Shown here: in pieces, positions 49,460 to 58,275 of the stretch | How positions within the stretch are numbered: the stretch's first letter is position 1 | Layout of the letters: the number at the start of each line of letters is the position of its first letter | NCBI RefSeq assembly: GCF_007595705.1 | Contig: NZ_NISY01000005.1 | Coordinates: forward strand, 372,001-436,000 | Source of the DNA: Streptomyces sp. SAJ15 | GTDB lineage: Bacteria; Actinomycetota; Actinomycetes; Streptomycetales; Streptomycetaceae | DNA length: 64,000 nt | Direction: 5' to 3' | Made by a program: the position numbers and the translations under genes | The notes under the pieces: model-generated | The model's input: only the letters and a program-made list of their open reading frames with translations | What the model was told of the DNA's origin: nothing | The model's database searches: none

Positions 49460-50431
49460 ATGAGCAGCAACGACCCCGCCGGGAGCCCGGCTCCCCCGCC
49501 CGCCGGCCCCCCGAACGGCCCGGCCGTCTCCCGCGAGGAGTTCGACGAGCTCTTCGCGTCGGTCCGCACCTGGGGGCGCTGGGACCCCGCCGAACGGGGC
49601 GCCTGGAACCGGGTGACCCCGGAGCACGTACGGCGCGCCGCCGACCTGGTCCGGTCGGGGACCGTGGTCCCGATGGCCCGCCCGTGGGACACCGCGGCAG
49701 GGCCGGACAACCGCAGGCCCGCCCTGCACTACATGTCCGACCTCGGCGACGTGGAGCCGCCCGAGCCCGCCACCCACAAGGACTTCGTCGGCGCCGACTA
49801 CCACGGCAAGGCGATCACCCATCTGGACGCCCTGGCCCACGTCGCGTACCGGGGGCGGCTCTACGACGGCGGCGCGGCGGGCGAACTGGTCGATTCCGGC
49901 GGCGCCCGCTTCGGCTCCGTCGCCGCCCTCGGGCCACTGGTCACCCGGGGCGTACTGCTCGACCTGCCCGCCGTCCTCGGCCGCCCCTGGCTGGAGCCGG
50001 GCCGGGCCGTGCGCGCGGCGGACATCGTCGCGGCGGAGGAGGCCCTCGGGGTGCGGATCGGCGGGGGCGACGCCGTGCTGCTGCGCTCCGGCCAGCTGCG
50101 CCGCCGGACGGAGCTGGGCCCCTGGGACCCCGACACGGCGAGCGCGGGCTTCCACGTGGACGCCGTACCGCTGCTGGCCGAGCGGGGCATCGCCCTGCTT
50201 GGCGGCGACGGCGACAGTGACGTACGTCCCTCGCCCGTCGACGGGGTGCACTCGCCGGTGCACGCGCTCGCCGTCGTCGCGATGGGCGTACCCCTGCTGG
50301 ACAACCTCGACCTGGAGGGGGTGTCGGCCGCCTGCGCGGCCGCGGAGCGCTATGAGTTCCTGCTCTGTGTGGCCCCGCTGAACATCCCCGGCGGCACCGG
50401 CTCACCCGTCAATCCGGTCGCGATGCTGTGA
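49460..50431 (+). CDS. Cyclase-family (kynurenine-formamidase-like) hydrolase
   Basis: A 323-residue metal-dependent hydrolase. The metal motif HxxxD-x3-H is in GKAITHLDALAHVAYRG, followed by VDGVHSPVHALAVVAMG near the end, where a second His pair completes the site. The family opens formamide or cyclic bonds, for example N-formylkynurenine. The N-terminal 25 residues are Pro/Gly-rich and disordered. The ATG at 49460 has a weak GGAG 16 bases before it. Single gene, substrate unknown. Confidence 0.85.
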   Translation: MSSNDPAGSPAPPPAGPPNGPAVSREEFDELFASVRTWGRWDPAERGAWNRVTPEHVRRAADLVRSGTVVPMARPWDTAAGPDNRRPALHYMSDLGDVEPPEPATHKDFVGADYHGKAITHLDALAHVAYRGRLYDGGAAGELVDSGGARFGSVAALGPLVTRGVLLDLPAVLGRPWLEPGRAVRAADIVAAEEALGVRIGGGDAVLLRSGQLRRRTELGPWDPDTASAGFHVDAVPLLAERGIALLGGDGDSDVRPSPVDGVHSPVHALAVVAMGVPLLDNLDLEGVSAACAAAERYEFLLCVAPLNIPGGTGSPVNPVAML

Positions 50432-50659
50432 CGACGTGGCCGCGGACCGGCCCCGCACCCGCGCGGCCCACCCAGGCCCACCATGGGAACACCACGGGAA
50501 TACCATTCGTCACCGTACGTCACCGGCCCGACGGCCGTGCGCGACCCTGATCGACTCATGGCGCAATGTCGCCAAAGTTATAAAATTGGACGAACGGTGC
50601 ACCCTCTCCGCTGGACGAGGGGCCATGGTGGCGCACGCCGATGGCGGGATGTGAAGGGG

Positions 50660-53600
50660 ATGGGGCTCGTGGCAGCTGAGCTCGGCCCCGTGCGCGCCCG
50701 CGACCTGTTCCTTCGGGGTGAGGCGCTCGACCAGGTCGAGGGGGCCGTGCGCGACCCCATCATCAGCTCATGGCAGCGCTCCGTGTCCCTGGGGCTCACC
50801 CCGGAGGGGTGCGAGTTGCCCTTCCGCGCCGACCTGGACCTCGACGGAAGGCTGGTGCGCGCGGCCGGGCCCGTCATGGCACGGCTGCAGTCCCTGTTCA
50901 CCGGCAGGAGCATGAACGTGTGCCTCGCCGACGGACGCGGGGCCGTACTGCAACGCAGGTTCGGCGAACCGTCCCTGGTGAGGCGGCTGGCCCCGATCCA
51001 GAGCGTCCCCGGCTTCGTGTTCGCCGAGGAGTTCGGCGGCACCAACGGCATCGGCCTGGCCCTCGCGGAGCGGCAGTTGGTCAACGTCTACGGCGCCGAG
51101 CACTTCGCCGAGCGCTCCCAGTCGAACGCCTGCTCGGCGATTCCGGTGCGCGACCTGCTCAGCGGGCGGATCGAGGGCGTGCTGTGCTTCGGCTATCCGT
51201 ACGACGACATCGACCCGGCACTGAACACCGTGATCCGCAGAGCCGCCGGCGCCATCGAACGGCGGCTGCTGGAGCAGAGTTCGGCGCGCGAGCGGGCGCT
51301 GTTGCAGGCGTACCTCGACGCCCGGAGCCAGGTGTTCCTCGGCGAGGCCGCGAGCAACGGCCTGCCCGCCGATCTCGCCGACAGCGGACTGGACTGGCGC
51401 GACCAGATGATCCTCAAGGAGAAGGCGGCCGAGCTGATCGCCTCGGCGCAGCGCGCCGCCGTCGAGGTGCCGCTGCCCGGCGACCGCCGGATCACCCTGC
51501 TGAGCCGGCCGGTGCGCAGCGCCTCCGGAGTCGAGGGCCTGGTCATCGAGGCACTTCTGCCGTCCCGGCGGCAACGCCTGACCGTCGTCCAGTCCGAGGC
51601 CGCGCCCGGCCCGCCGCACGCCCCGGCACAGCGCCTCCCCTCCCCCTGCCTCACCCTGCCCGGCGGGCTTCCGGGCAGGCCGGCGAGCCGGACCGCCGCC
51701 ATCGGTGCCGCCGTCGTCGCCGCCACGCCCGCGCCTCCTTCCGCCGAGACCCTCACCGCCGCCGCACCGTCCCGAGGGCCGACTCCGGGCGGTCCGGAGC
51801 CGGGCCGGGCCGTCGGCGATGCGGGGACCCCGACACCGCGGGACGGCGAAGGCATCGCCTACGGTCCGGATCTCACCCACCGCGAGGAGGCCGCCGACCG
51901 CGAGGGCGTCGGCGACGGCGCGACCAGCGGACTGGTGCTGGTGGGCGAGCCGGGGGTGGGGCAGTACGCCGTGGCGGCCCGGCGCCGTCTGGAGCTGTTG
52001 TCCGAGGCCAGCACCCGGATCGGTACCACCCTGGACGTGACCCGCACGACGCGGGAGCTCGCCGAGATGGCCGTCCCCCGCCTGGCCGACTTCGTCACCA
52101 TCGACCTCCCCGAGGCGGTGCTGCGCGGCGAGGAGCCGACCGACCCGCGCGTCGACCTCTACCGCACGGTCGTCCACGGCATCCGTGACGACTGCCCCTT
52201 CTACCCGGCCGGCGGGCGGGTGGACCTGCGCCCCAGCACGCCCCACATCCGCTGCCTGACCAGCGGACAGCCCGTACTCGAACCCGATCTGCGGGCCGCG
52301 ACGGGCTGGCTGCTCCAGGACCCCGCGCACGCCCAGCGCCTGCTGGCGCACAACGTCCACTCCCTCATCACGGTCCCCCTCCTCGCCCGCGGCATCGTCC
52401 TCGGTGTGGCCGGCTTCTACCGGTCCCGGGACCCCTCCCCGTTCGGGGACGACGACCGCGCCCTGGCGCAGGAGCTGGCGACCCGCGCCGCCATCTGCGT
52501 CGACAACGCCCGCCGTTACACCCGCGAGCACAGCATGGTGCTCGCCCTGCAGCGCAGCCTGCTGCCGCACGGCTTCCCAGAACAGAACGCCGTCGAGATA
52601 GCCCACTGCTACATGCCGGCCGAGTCCGGGGTCGGCGGCGACTGGTTCGACGTCATCCCCCTCTCCAGCGCCCGTGTCGCCCTCGTCGTCGGCGACGTCG
52701 TCGGCCACGGGCTGCACGCCGCCGCCACGATGGGCCGGCTGCGCACCGCCGCGCACAACTTCGCCGAGCTGGATCTGCCCCCGGACGAGGTCCTGACCCA
52801 CCTCGACAACCTGGTGGGCCGTCTGGACCGGGACGAGAGCGGAGTGGAGGAGGACCCCACCAGTACCGGCATCATCGGCGCGACCTGTCTGTACGCCATC
52901 TACGACCCCACCTCGCAGCAGTGCACCATGGCGCGGGCCGGCCACCCGCCGCCGGCCCTGGTCCGCCCCGACGGCACCGTCACCTTCCCCGACCTGCCCG
53001 CCGGTCCGCCGCTGGGCCTGGGCGGTCTGCCCTTCGAGACCGCCGAGTTCCACCTCCCCGAGGGCAGCCAGCTGGTCCTCTACACGGACGGGCTCGTCGA
53101 GGACCGCCGACGTGACTTCGACACCGCCTACGACCAGCTGCGGCAGGTGCTGGCCCACCCCAGCCGCCCGCCCGAGGACACCTGTCGGGCCGTCCTCCAG
53201 TCGGTGGTGCCCGAACACCCCACCGACGACATCGCCCTCCTCGTCGCCCGTACGCACGCCCTCGATCCGCTCCGGATCGCCACCTGGGAGCTGCCCGCCG
53301 ACCCGGCGCTCGTCTCCGAGATCCGCGCCGCCGTCACCCGCCGACTGACCGAATGGGGTCTGGATGAGCTCACCTTCGCCACCGAACTGCTGCTCAGCGA
53401 GCTCGTCACCAACGCCATCCGCTACGGAAGCGGCCCCATCGGCGTGCGCCTGCTCTACGACCGCACCCTGACCTGCGAGGTCTCCGACGGCAGCAGCACC
53501 GCCCCGCATCTGCGCCACGCCGCGACGACCGACGAGGGCGGGCGCGGGCTGTTCCTCGTCGCCCAGCTCGCCCAGGCGTGGGGCACCCGCTACACCGCCG

Positions 53601-53695
53601 CCGGCAAGGTGATCTGGGCCGAGTGCTCCCTGGACGTGCCCGGCGGGATCCCCGCGTTGGCCGGACCCCGGTTCGACGACATACCCGCGATCTGA
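50660..53695 (+). CDS. GAF-GAF-SpoIIE phosphatase-RsbW-like kinase multidomain signalling protein
   Basis: A 1011-residue cytoplasmic protein. Residues about 1-220 match the N-terminal sensor of AcoR-type regulators (RDPIISSWQRSVSLGL, GFVFAEEFGGTNGIGLAL, SNACSAIPVRDLLSG). After a helical and disordered region, a second GAF lies at about 455-615 (RLELLSEASTRIGTTLDV). The SpoIIE/PP2C phosphatase is at about 640-845 (GGDWFDVIPLSSARVALVVGDVVGHG, YTDGLVEDRR), and an HATPase_c anti-sigma-like kinase at 870-990 (LLSELVTNAIRYGSGPIG, DEGGRGLFLVAQLAQAWG). It joins a sensor to both the phosphatase and kinase arms that control anti-anti-sigma factors. The start is ATG 50660; in-frame GTGs at 50651 and 50674 are possible. 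Confidence 0.87.
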   Translation: MGLVAAELGPVRARDLFLRGEALDQVEGAVRDPIISSWQRSVSLGLTPEGCELPFRADLDLDGRLVRAAGPVMARLQSLFTGRSMNVCLADGRGAVLQRRFGEPSLVRRLAPIQSVPGFVFAEEFGGTNGIGLALAERQLVNVYGAEHFAERSQSNACSAIPVRDLLSGRIEGVLCFGYPYDDIDPALNTVIRRAAGAIERRLLEQSSARERALLQAYLDARSQVFLGEAASNGLPADLADSGLDWRDQMILKEKAAELIASAQRAAVEVPLPGDRRITLLSRPVRSASGVEGLVIEALLPSRRQRLTVVQSEAAPGPPHAPAQRLPSPCLTLPGGLPGRPASRTAAIGAAVVAATPAPPSAETLTAAAPSRGPTPGGPEPGRAVGDAGTPTPRDGEGIAYGPDLTHREEAADREGVGDGATSGLVLVGEPGVGQYAVAARRRLELLSEASTRIGTTLDVTRTTRELAEMAVPRLADFVTIDLPEAVLRGEEPTDPRVDLYRTVVHGIRDDCPFYPAGGRVDLRPSTPHIRCLTSGQPVLEPDLRAATGWLLQDPAHAQRLLAHNVHSLITVPLLARGIVLGVAGFYRSRDPSPFGDDDRALAQELATRAAICVDNARRYTREHSMVLALQRSLLPHGFPEQNAVEIAHCYMPAESGVGGDWFDVIPLSSARVALVVGDVVGHGLHAAATMGRLRTAAHNFAELDLPPDEVLTHLDNLVGRLDRDESGVEEDPTSTGIIGATCLYAIYDPTSQQCTMARAGHPPPALVRPDGTVTFPDLPAGPPLGLGGLPFETAEFHLPEGSQLVLYTDGLVEDRRRDFDTAYDQLRQVLAHPSRPPEDTCRAVLQSVVPEHPTDDIALLVARTHALDPLRIATWELPADPALVSEIRAAVTRRLTEWGLDELTFATELLLSELVTNAIRYGSGPIGVRLLYDRTLTCEVSDGSSTAPHLRHAATTDEGGRGLFLVAQLAQAWGTRYTAAGKVIWAECSLDVPGGIPALAGPRFDDIPAI

Positions 53696-53703
53696 GATCG
53701 CGG
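53685..53703. promoter_or_regulatory. Palindrome over the SpoIIE-type gene stop, upstream of the sugar ABC operon
   Basis: CCGCGATCT-G-AGATCGCGG has perfect nine-base arms and covers the TGA stop at 53693-53695. It begins 93 bases before the ABC operon start. A one-base centre is too tight for a hairpin, so an operator for the sugar operon is more likely than a terminator. Confidence 0.55.
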
Positions 53704-53777
53704 CGTCGAAGCGGAAAAGGGCCTTAGCATGGCGGAGGTGCGGGGGAGGACCAAGAGGCCGACCCCCGGAGAAGTCC

Positions 53778-55355
53778 GTGAAGTCCGTGCATGACGCTCC
53801 CGACGCCCCCGCTCCCCCAGGCCACGGCCCCGCGCCCCTCGTCCGCGTACACGGCCTCAGCAAGCGGTTTGGCGGCACGCTCGCGCTGGACGCGGTGGAC
53901 CTCGACATCCGCCCCGGCAGCGTGCTCGCCCTGCTCGGCCCCAACGGCGCCGGAAAGTCGACCCTCATCAAGGTGCTGGCGGGCGTGCACCACGCGGACG
54001 AGGGCGAGGTGACCGTCGCCGGCCACCCGCTCGGCAGCGAGGCGGCCTCCCGCCGGATGTCCTTCATCCATCAGGACCTGGGGCTGGTGGACTGGATGAG
54101 CGTCGGCGAGAACATCGCCCTGGGCACCGGCTACCCGCGCCGCGCGGGGCTGCTGTCCTGGCGCGACATCCGCGCCCAGGGCACCGCGGCCCTGGCCACC
54201 GTCGCCGCGCACCTGGACCCGGACACCCCCGTCGCCACCCTCACCCGCGCCGAACGCTCCCTGGTGGCCATCGCCCGCGCGCTGTCCGCCCAGGCCGACG
54301 TCATCATCCTGGACGAGCCCACCGCCAGCCTGCCGGCCGCGGACTGCGCCCGGCTCTTCGAGGTGCTGCGCACCCTGCGCGACGAGGGGCACGCCGTCGT
54401 CTTCGTCACCCACCGGCTGGACGAGGTGTACAAGGTGGCCGACTCCTTCGCGGTGCTGCGCGACGGCCACCTCATCAGCCAGGGCCCGCTCGCCGGCTAC
54501 GGATTCACCCAACTGGTGTACGACATCGTGGGCCACCAACCGGGCGGGATGCTGCCCGCGCACGCCATGAGCGCCTACGCCAGCACCATGCCGGAGCCCT
54601 CGTCCCGCCCCGTCGTGCTGAGCGTGGAGGGCGCACGGACCGAGAGCGCCGGACCGGTCGACCTGGAGCTGCGCGCCGGGGAGATCCTCGGCATGGTCGG
54701 CCTCACCGGCGCCGGGCACATGGAGCTGGGCCGCGCGCTGGCCGGCTCCCAGCCCCTCCTCGACGGACGCGCCCTGCTCGACGGCCGCCCGTACCGGCCG
54801 GGCAGCGTCGCCGACGCCGTCGACGCCGGCGTCGGCTTCGTGACCAGCAACCGTCAGGAGGAGGGTTGCGCCCCCGAGCTGACGGTGCGGGAGAACCTGC
54901 TGGCCAACCTTCGGGCGGGCGGGCGGTCCGCGGCCCGCTGGATCAGCCCCCGGCGCGAGCGCGCCGAGGCCACCGCCCTGATCGACCGGTTCTCGGTGCG
55001 ACCGCGCGACAGCGAGGTGCCGATCGCCACGCTCTCCGGGGGAAACCAGCAGAAGATCATGATCGGCCGGTGGCTGCGGATGAGCCGACGGCTGCTGATC
55101 CTCGAGGAGCCGACCGCCGGCGTCGACGTCGGCGCCAAGGCCGCCATCTACCGGCTGCTCCACAACGCGCTGACCGAGGGGCTCGCCGTGCTGCTCATCT
55201 CCACCGACTTCGAGGAGGTCGCTCAGGTATGTCACCGGGCCCTGGTCTTCGTCCGCGGAACGGTGACCGCGGAGCTGAGCGACGAGGCCCTCACGGTCAC
55301 CGAGCTCGCCCGCACCGCCTCGGCCATGCCGCCCCTCACCTGGACGCCGGCATGA
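53778..55355 (+). CDS. Sugar ABC transporter ATPase with two nucleotide-binding domains (RbsA/MglA type)
   Basis: A 525-residue protein that powers a CUT2-family sugar importer. The first domain has Walker A LLGPNGAGKSTLIKVLAG, Walker B VIILDEPTASL and a weak signature (LTRAERSLVAIARAL, lacking LSGG). The second has a degenerate Walker A (GLTGAGHMEL), a normal signature LSGGNQQKIMIGRWL and ILEEPTAGVDVGAK. This asymmetry is usual in the family. GGAG eight bases before the GTG fits. The stop overlaps the permease ATG (ATGA at 55352-55355). Confidence 0.9.
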   Translation: MKSVHDAPDAPAPPGHGPAPLVRVHGLSKRFGGTLALDAVDLDIRPGSVLALLGPNGAGKSTLIKVLAGVHHADEGEVTVAGHPLGSEAASRRMSFIHQDLGLVDWMSVGENIALGTGYPRRAGLLSWRDIRAQGTAALATVAAHLDPDTPVATLTRAERSLVAIARALSAQADVIILDEPTASLPAADCARLFEVLRTLRDEGHAVVFVTHRLDEVYKVADSFAVLRDGHLISQGPLAGYGFTQLVYDIVGHQPGGMLPAHAMSAYASTMPEPSSRPVVLSVEGARTESAGPVDLELRAGEILGMVGLTGAGHMELGRALAGSQPLLDGRALLDGRPYRPGSVADAVDAGVGFVTSNRQEEGCAPELTVRENLLANLRAGGRSAARWISPRRERAEATALIDRFSVRPRDSEVPIATLSGGNQQKIMIGRWLRMSRRLLILEEPTAGVDVGAKAAIYRLLHNALTEGLAVLLISTDFEEVAQVCHRALVFVRGTVTAELSDEALTVTELARTASAMPPLTWTPA

Positions 55356-56407
55356 CGACCAGCCCACCCCGCACCCCGCCGAGCCGCCGCGTCGGCCATC
55401 TCGTCGGCGCCTACGGCCTGCTGGTCCTGACCGTCCTGGCCTTCGCGGCCTTCTCCCTCGCGCTGCCGGACACCTTCCCGACGCTGGACAACATCTCCGC
55501 CATCCTGTCCAACCAGTCGATCACCGCCATGCTGGCGCTCGGCGCGATGATCCCCATCGTCACCGGCAAGTTCGACCTGTCCATCGGCTACGGCCTGGGT
55601 CTGGCGCACGTCCTGACGATGTGGCTGATCGTCGACGGGAAGTGGCCCTGGCCGCTGGCCTGCCTGGTGGTGATCGTCGGCGGGGCGGTCGTCGGCGCCT
55701 TCAACGGCGTCGTGGTGGAGTTCGCACGGATCGACTCCTTCATCGCCACCCTGGGCACCGGCAGCATCATGTACGCCTTCACCGGCTGGATCACCGGCGG
55801 GGCCCGGATCGTGCCGGGCGCGGACGGCCTGCCGACCGGCTTCACCGACCTGTACGACTCCCGCTTCCTCGGCCTTCCGGTCTCCGCCTTCTACGTGCTC
55901 GCCCTCACCGCGGTGCTGTGGCTGGTCCTGGAGCGCCTGCCGCTGGGCCGCTACCTGTACGTCATCGGCTCCAGCTCCCGCACCGCCGACCTGGTCGGCA
56001 TCCCCTCCCGCCGCTACATCGTCTACGCCTTCGTCGGCTCCGGCCTGGTGGTCGGCACCGCGGGGGTGCTGCTCGCCGCACAGCAGCGGATCGGCAACCC
56101 CAGCGTCGGCATCGACTACCTGCTGCCCGCCTTCGTCGGGGCCCTCCTCGGCTCCACCGCCATCCGGCCGGGCCGCGCCAACGCCCTGGGCACGCTCGTC
56201 GCCGTCACCATCCTGGCCATCGGCCTCGCCGGCATCGGCCAGCTCGGCGCCCAGTTCTGGGTCACCCCCCTGTTCAACGGCACCACCCTGCTCATCGCCG
56301 TGGGCCTGGCCGGCTACGCCGCGCGCCGCCAGCTGCGGCTGCGGAGAGCGGAGCCGCGCCCGGCCCTGCGCGACGTACCCGGGGCCACCCCGGGAGCCAC
56401 CCCGTGA
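55352..56407 (+). CDS. Sugar ABC transporter permease (CUT2 type)
   Basis: A 351-residue permease with 8-10 hydrophobic segments. Family marks are the early AMIPIVTGKFDLSIGYGLGLAH, AFNGVVVEFARIDSFIATLGT and YVIGSSSRTADLVGIPSRR (partial), which is the coupling region. It should form a dimer with the ATPase described above. Start and stop both overlap neighbouring genes by four bases (ATGA, GTGA), a tightly coupled operon. Confidence 0.9.
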   Translation: MTTSPPRTPPSRRVGHLVGAYGLLVLTVLAFAAFSLALPDTFPTLDNISAILSNQSITAMLALGAMIPIVTGKFDLSIGYGLGLAHVLTMWLIVDGKWPWPLACLVVIVGGAVVGAFNGVVVEFARIDSFIATLGTGSIMYAFTGWITGGARIVPGADGLPTGFTDLYDSRFLGLPVSAFYVLALTAVLWLVLERLPLGRYLYVIGSSSRTADLVGIPSRRYIVYAFVGSGLVVGTAGVLLAAQQRIGNPSVGIDYLLPAFVGALLGSTAIRPGRANALGTLVAVTILAIGLAGIGQLGAQFWVTPLFNGTTLLIAVGLAGYAARRQLRLRRAEPRPALRDVPGATPGATP

Positions 56408-57570
56408 GACGCCCGGCGCCCGCGAGACGCACCGCCGCGCTGGCGATGGCGGCGGCCCTGGCCCTCGTGCCCGGCACCGCCCTCGTCGGCTGCGAACGCG
56501 GCTCGTCGACGGGCGCCGCCTCCTCCCCCACCGCTCCGGACACGCCCGGCTGCCCCGAGACCCTCGCCGAGGCCGGGGCCGCCGTACGGCAGGCCGAGAA
56601 GTCCGACCCCGAGTGGAGCGGACCGACCACCGGCCCCCGCGCGGTCCCCGACAAGGACCTGGTCTTCGTCGCCCAGACCATGACCAACCCCGGCGTCGCG
56701 GGCGCCGCCAACGGCGTCCGGGAGGCCGCGAAGGCCATCGGCTGGAACGTCAGGGTCATCGACGGCCAGGGCACCCCCGCCGGCATCCAGGCCGCCTTCA
56801 GCCAGGCCATCGCCCTCCGCCCCGACGGCATCGTCATCGGCGGCTTCGACCCCAAGCTGACCTCCCAGCAGGTCGCCCGGGCCAACGCGGCCGGCATCCC
56901 GCTCGTCGGCTGGCACGCGGTCGACTCCCCCGGCCCGAGCGAGGACCCCGAGCTGTTCAGCAACATCACCACCCGGGTCGAGGACGTCGCCAGGATCAGC
57001 GCCGACTGGATCATCGCGAACTCTCACGGCCACGCCGGCGTGGTGGTGTTCACGGACGCCTCGATCCCGTTCGCCCGCTACAAGTCCGACCTCATCAAGG
57101 AGGAGCTCGCCACCTGCTCCAGCGTGCGGCTCCTCGCAGAGGAGAACATCCCGCTCTCCGACTCGAGCACCCGCACCCCGCAGGAGGTCTCGTCGCTGCT
57201 GTCCCGCTTCCCCGGCACCTGGAGCCACTCCGTCGCCATCAACGACGTCTACTTCGCCGACGCCGCCCCGGCCTTCCGCGCCGCCCGCAAGAAGGGCGCC
57301 GATCCCCCCTACAACATCGGCGCCGGCGACGGCGACCCCTCCGCCTTCCAGCGCATCAACAGCGCCCAGTTCCAGACCGCCACCGTCCCCGAACCCCTCT
57401 CCGCCCAGGGCTGGCAGATCGTCGACGAGTTCAACCGCGCCTTCTCCCACCGCCCCGCCAGCGACTACGTAGCCCCCGTCCACATCTCCACCGCCGCCAA
57501 CAGCAAGGGCCTCTCGACCTGGGACCCCCCGGGGTACCGGGAGGCGTACCGGGAGATCTGGGGGGTGTGA
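56404..57570 (+). CDS. Sugar-binding lipoprotein of the ABC transporter
   Basis: A 388-residue periplasmic-binding-type lipoprotein. The signal ends in the lipobox LVGC (about residue 30). The two-lobed binding fold shows DLVFVAQTMTNPGVAGAANGVREAA, IVIGGFDPKLTSQQ, ANAAGIPLVGWHAVD and AINDVYFADAAPAFRAARKKG (in parts). It should deliver a sugar to the permease. No LacI or ROK regulator and no sugar catabolic gene lies in view, so the substrate cannot be named. The GTG overlaps the permease stop. Confidence 0.88.
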   Translation: MRRPAPARRTAALAMAAALALVPGTALVGCERGSSTGAASSPTAPDTPGCPETLAEAGAAVRQAEKSDPEWSGPTTGPRAVPDKDLVFVAQTMTNPGVAGAANGVREAAKAIGWNVRVIDGQGTPAGIQAAFSQAIALRPDGIVIGGFDPKLTSQQVARANAAGIPLVGWHAVDSPGPSEDPELFSNITTRVEDVARISADWIIANSHGHAGVVVFTDASIPFARYKSDLIKEELATCSSVRLLAEENIPLSDSSTRTPQEVSSLLSRFPGTWSHSVAINDVYFADAAPAFRAARKKGADPPYNIGAGDGDPSAFQRINSAQFQTATVPEPLSAQGWQIVDEFNRAFSHRPASDYVAPVHISTAANSKGLSTWDPPGYREAYREIWGV

Positions 57571-57692
57571 CGGCGGGCCGGGCGGCTTCGTTCCGGCAAG
57601 CGTGGTGTCCGCCCCGCGGCGGTGAGGCATCATGAGGGCGTCGTTCAGTCCCCGTCCGACGGGGGTGGCCCCTAAAAACAGCTGCGCTCTGC

Positions 57693-57721
57693 CTGGTCCC
57701 CGCGCATGCGGGGCTGACCTC
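57693..57721 (+). CRISPR. Single type I-E-like CRISPR repeat, no array
   Basis: The 29 bases begin CTGGTCCCCGC, have the loop GCAT and continue GCGGGGCTGACCTC. The CCCCGC/GCGGGG stem and the flanks match type I-E repeats in length and layout. I found no second copy within the window, so it is one repeat, either the relic of a lost array or a solitary unit near the cas operon. The true array may lie downstream of the window. Confidence 0.6.
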
Positions 57722-57883
57722 GGCGGCCTCAACGAGCAACGGTCCGGCTAGCGAACTAAAAACAGAAACGCTTAACTCCCCTTCTTTAACAGGGTAATTG
57801 CGATCAAGATACCGCGGCCTCTACCGTCTACAGCGCTGCGGACCCGCATCGAAGGCGTGACCGTCGCACAGCCATATGCACAA

Positions 57884-57936
57884 GAGACCGGGCCCGATGT
57901 ACCTCACTCACGCGACGAGGAGGTGGGCCCGGTCTC
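57884..57936. repeat. Perfect 12-base inverted repeat with 29-base loop
   Basis: GAGACCGGGCCC at 57884-57895 is the exact reverse complement of GGGCCCGGTCTC at 57925-57936. It lies 36 bases before the ATG of a small membrane ORF. It can form a strong RNA stem-loop; possible roles are a terminator, attenuator or structured leader. Confidence 0.8.
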
Positions 57937-57972
57937 GTCCCTCACGGCCTCAACGCAGAGAGGAACGACGGC

Positions 57973-58161
57973 ATGTTATCGCCGCAGAATGGCGCCACCC
58001 AACCTCCAGAGCCTCCCCCAACCCTGTACGCGCTACTGCCGTCGCTCATCGCGGCGTGCCCCACCGCCGCCTCCTCCGCGCCGTGGGCATGGGGCACGGT
58101 AGTGATCGTGGTTGTCGTCCTGGCAATCATGCAGCCAAGGCCGCGGGGCCTCAGCGCCTGA
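57973..58161 (+). CDS. Putative 62-residue membrane protein next to the cas operon
   Basis: The ATG at 57973 has AGAGGAA about 12 bases before it. The product is Pro-rich at the N terminus (PPEPPPTLYALLPSLIAA) and has one clear membrane helix near the end (WGTVVIVVVVLAIM) with a basic tail (PRPRG). The codon pattern keeps GC-rich third positions only partly. Small membrane proteins beside immune operons can be effectors, but no family is recognised, and the frame may be chance. Confidence 0.4.
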   Translation: MLSPQNGATQPPEPPPTLYALLPSLIAACPTAASSAPWAWGTVVIVVVVLAIMQPRPRGLSA

Positions 58162-58275
58162 CGGGCGCAGCCGGTGCCGGTCCGTGATCCGGCACCGGAC
58201 GCCCGTCCCGCTTATCACCTCACCCTCCGCTTCCTCTCCTCTTTCGGCATACAGCGCCCCAGGGAGGGCACAGGC

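Larger units (their letters stand above)
57571..58275. other. Intergenic region before the CRISPR-Cas operon
   Basis: About 700 bases between the sugar operon and cas3. It holds a single CRISPR-like repeat (57693-57721), a ten-base direct repeat CTAAAAACAG at 57672-57681 and 57756-57765, an AT-rich stretch (57751-57815) fit for a promoter, a 12-base inverted repeat (57884-57936) and a small membrane ORF (57973-58161). GGGAGG at about nine bases before the ATG at 58276 serves cas3. Confidence 0.6.

Noticed and set aside
57857..58102. 81-codon ORF starting VTVAQPYAQ upstream of cas3
   Set aside because: It runs through the inverted repeat and ends in Arg/Pro-rich sequence; the overlapping ORF at 57973 with a membrane helix is more plausible.
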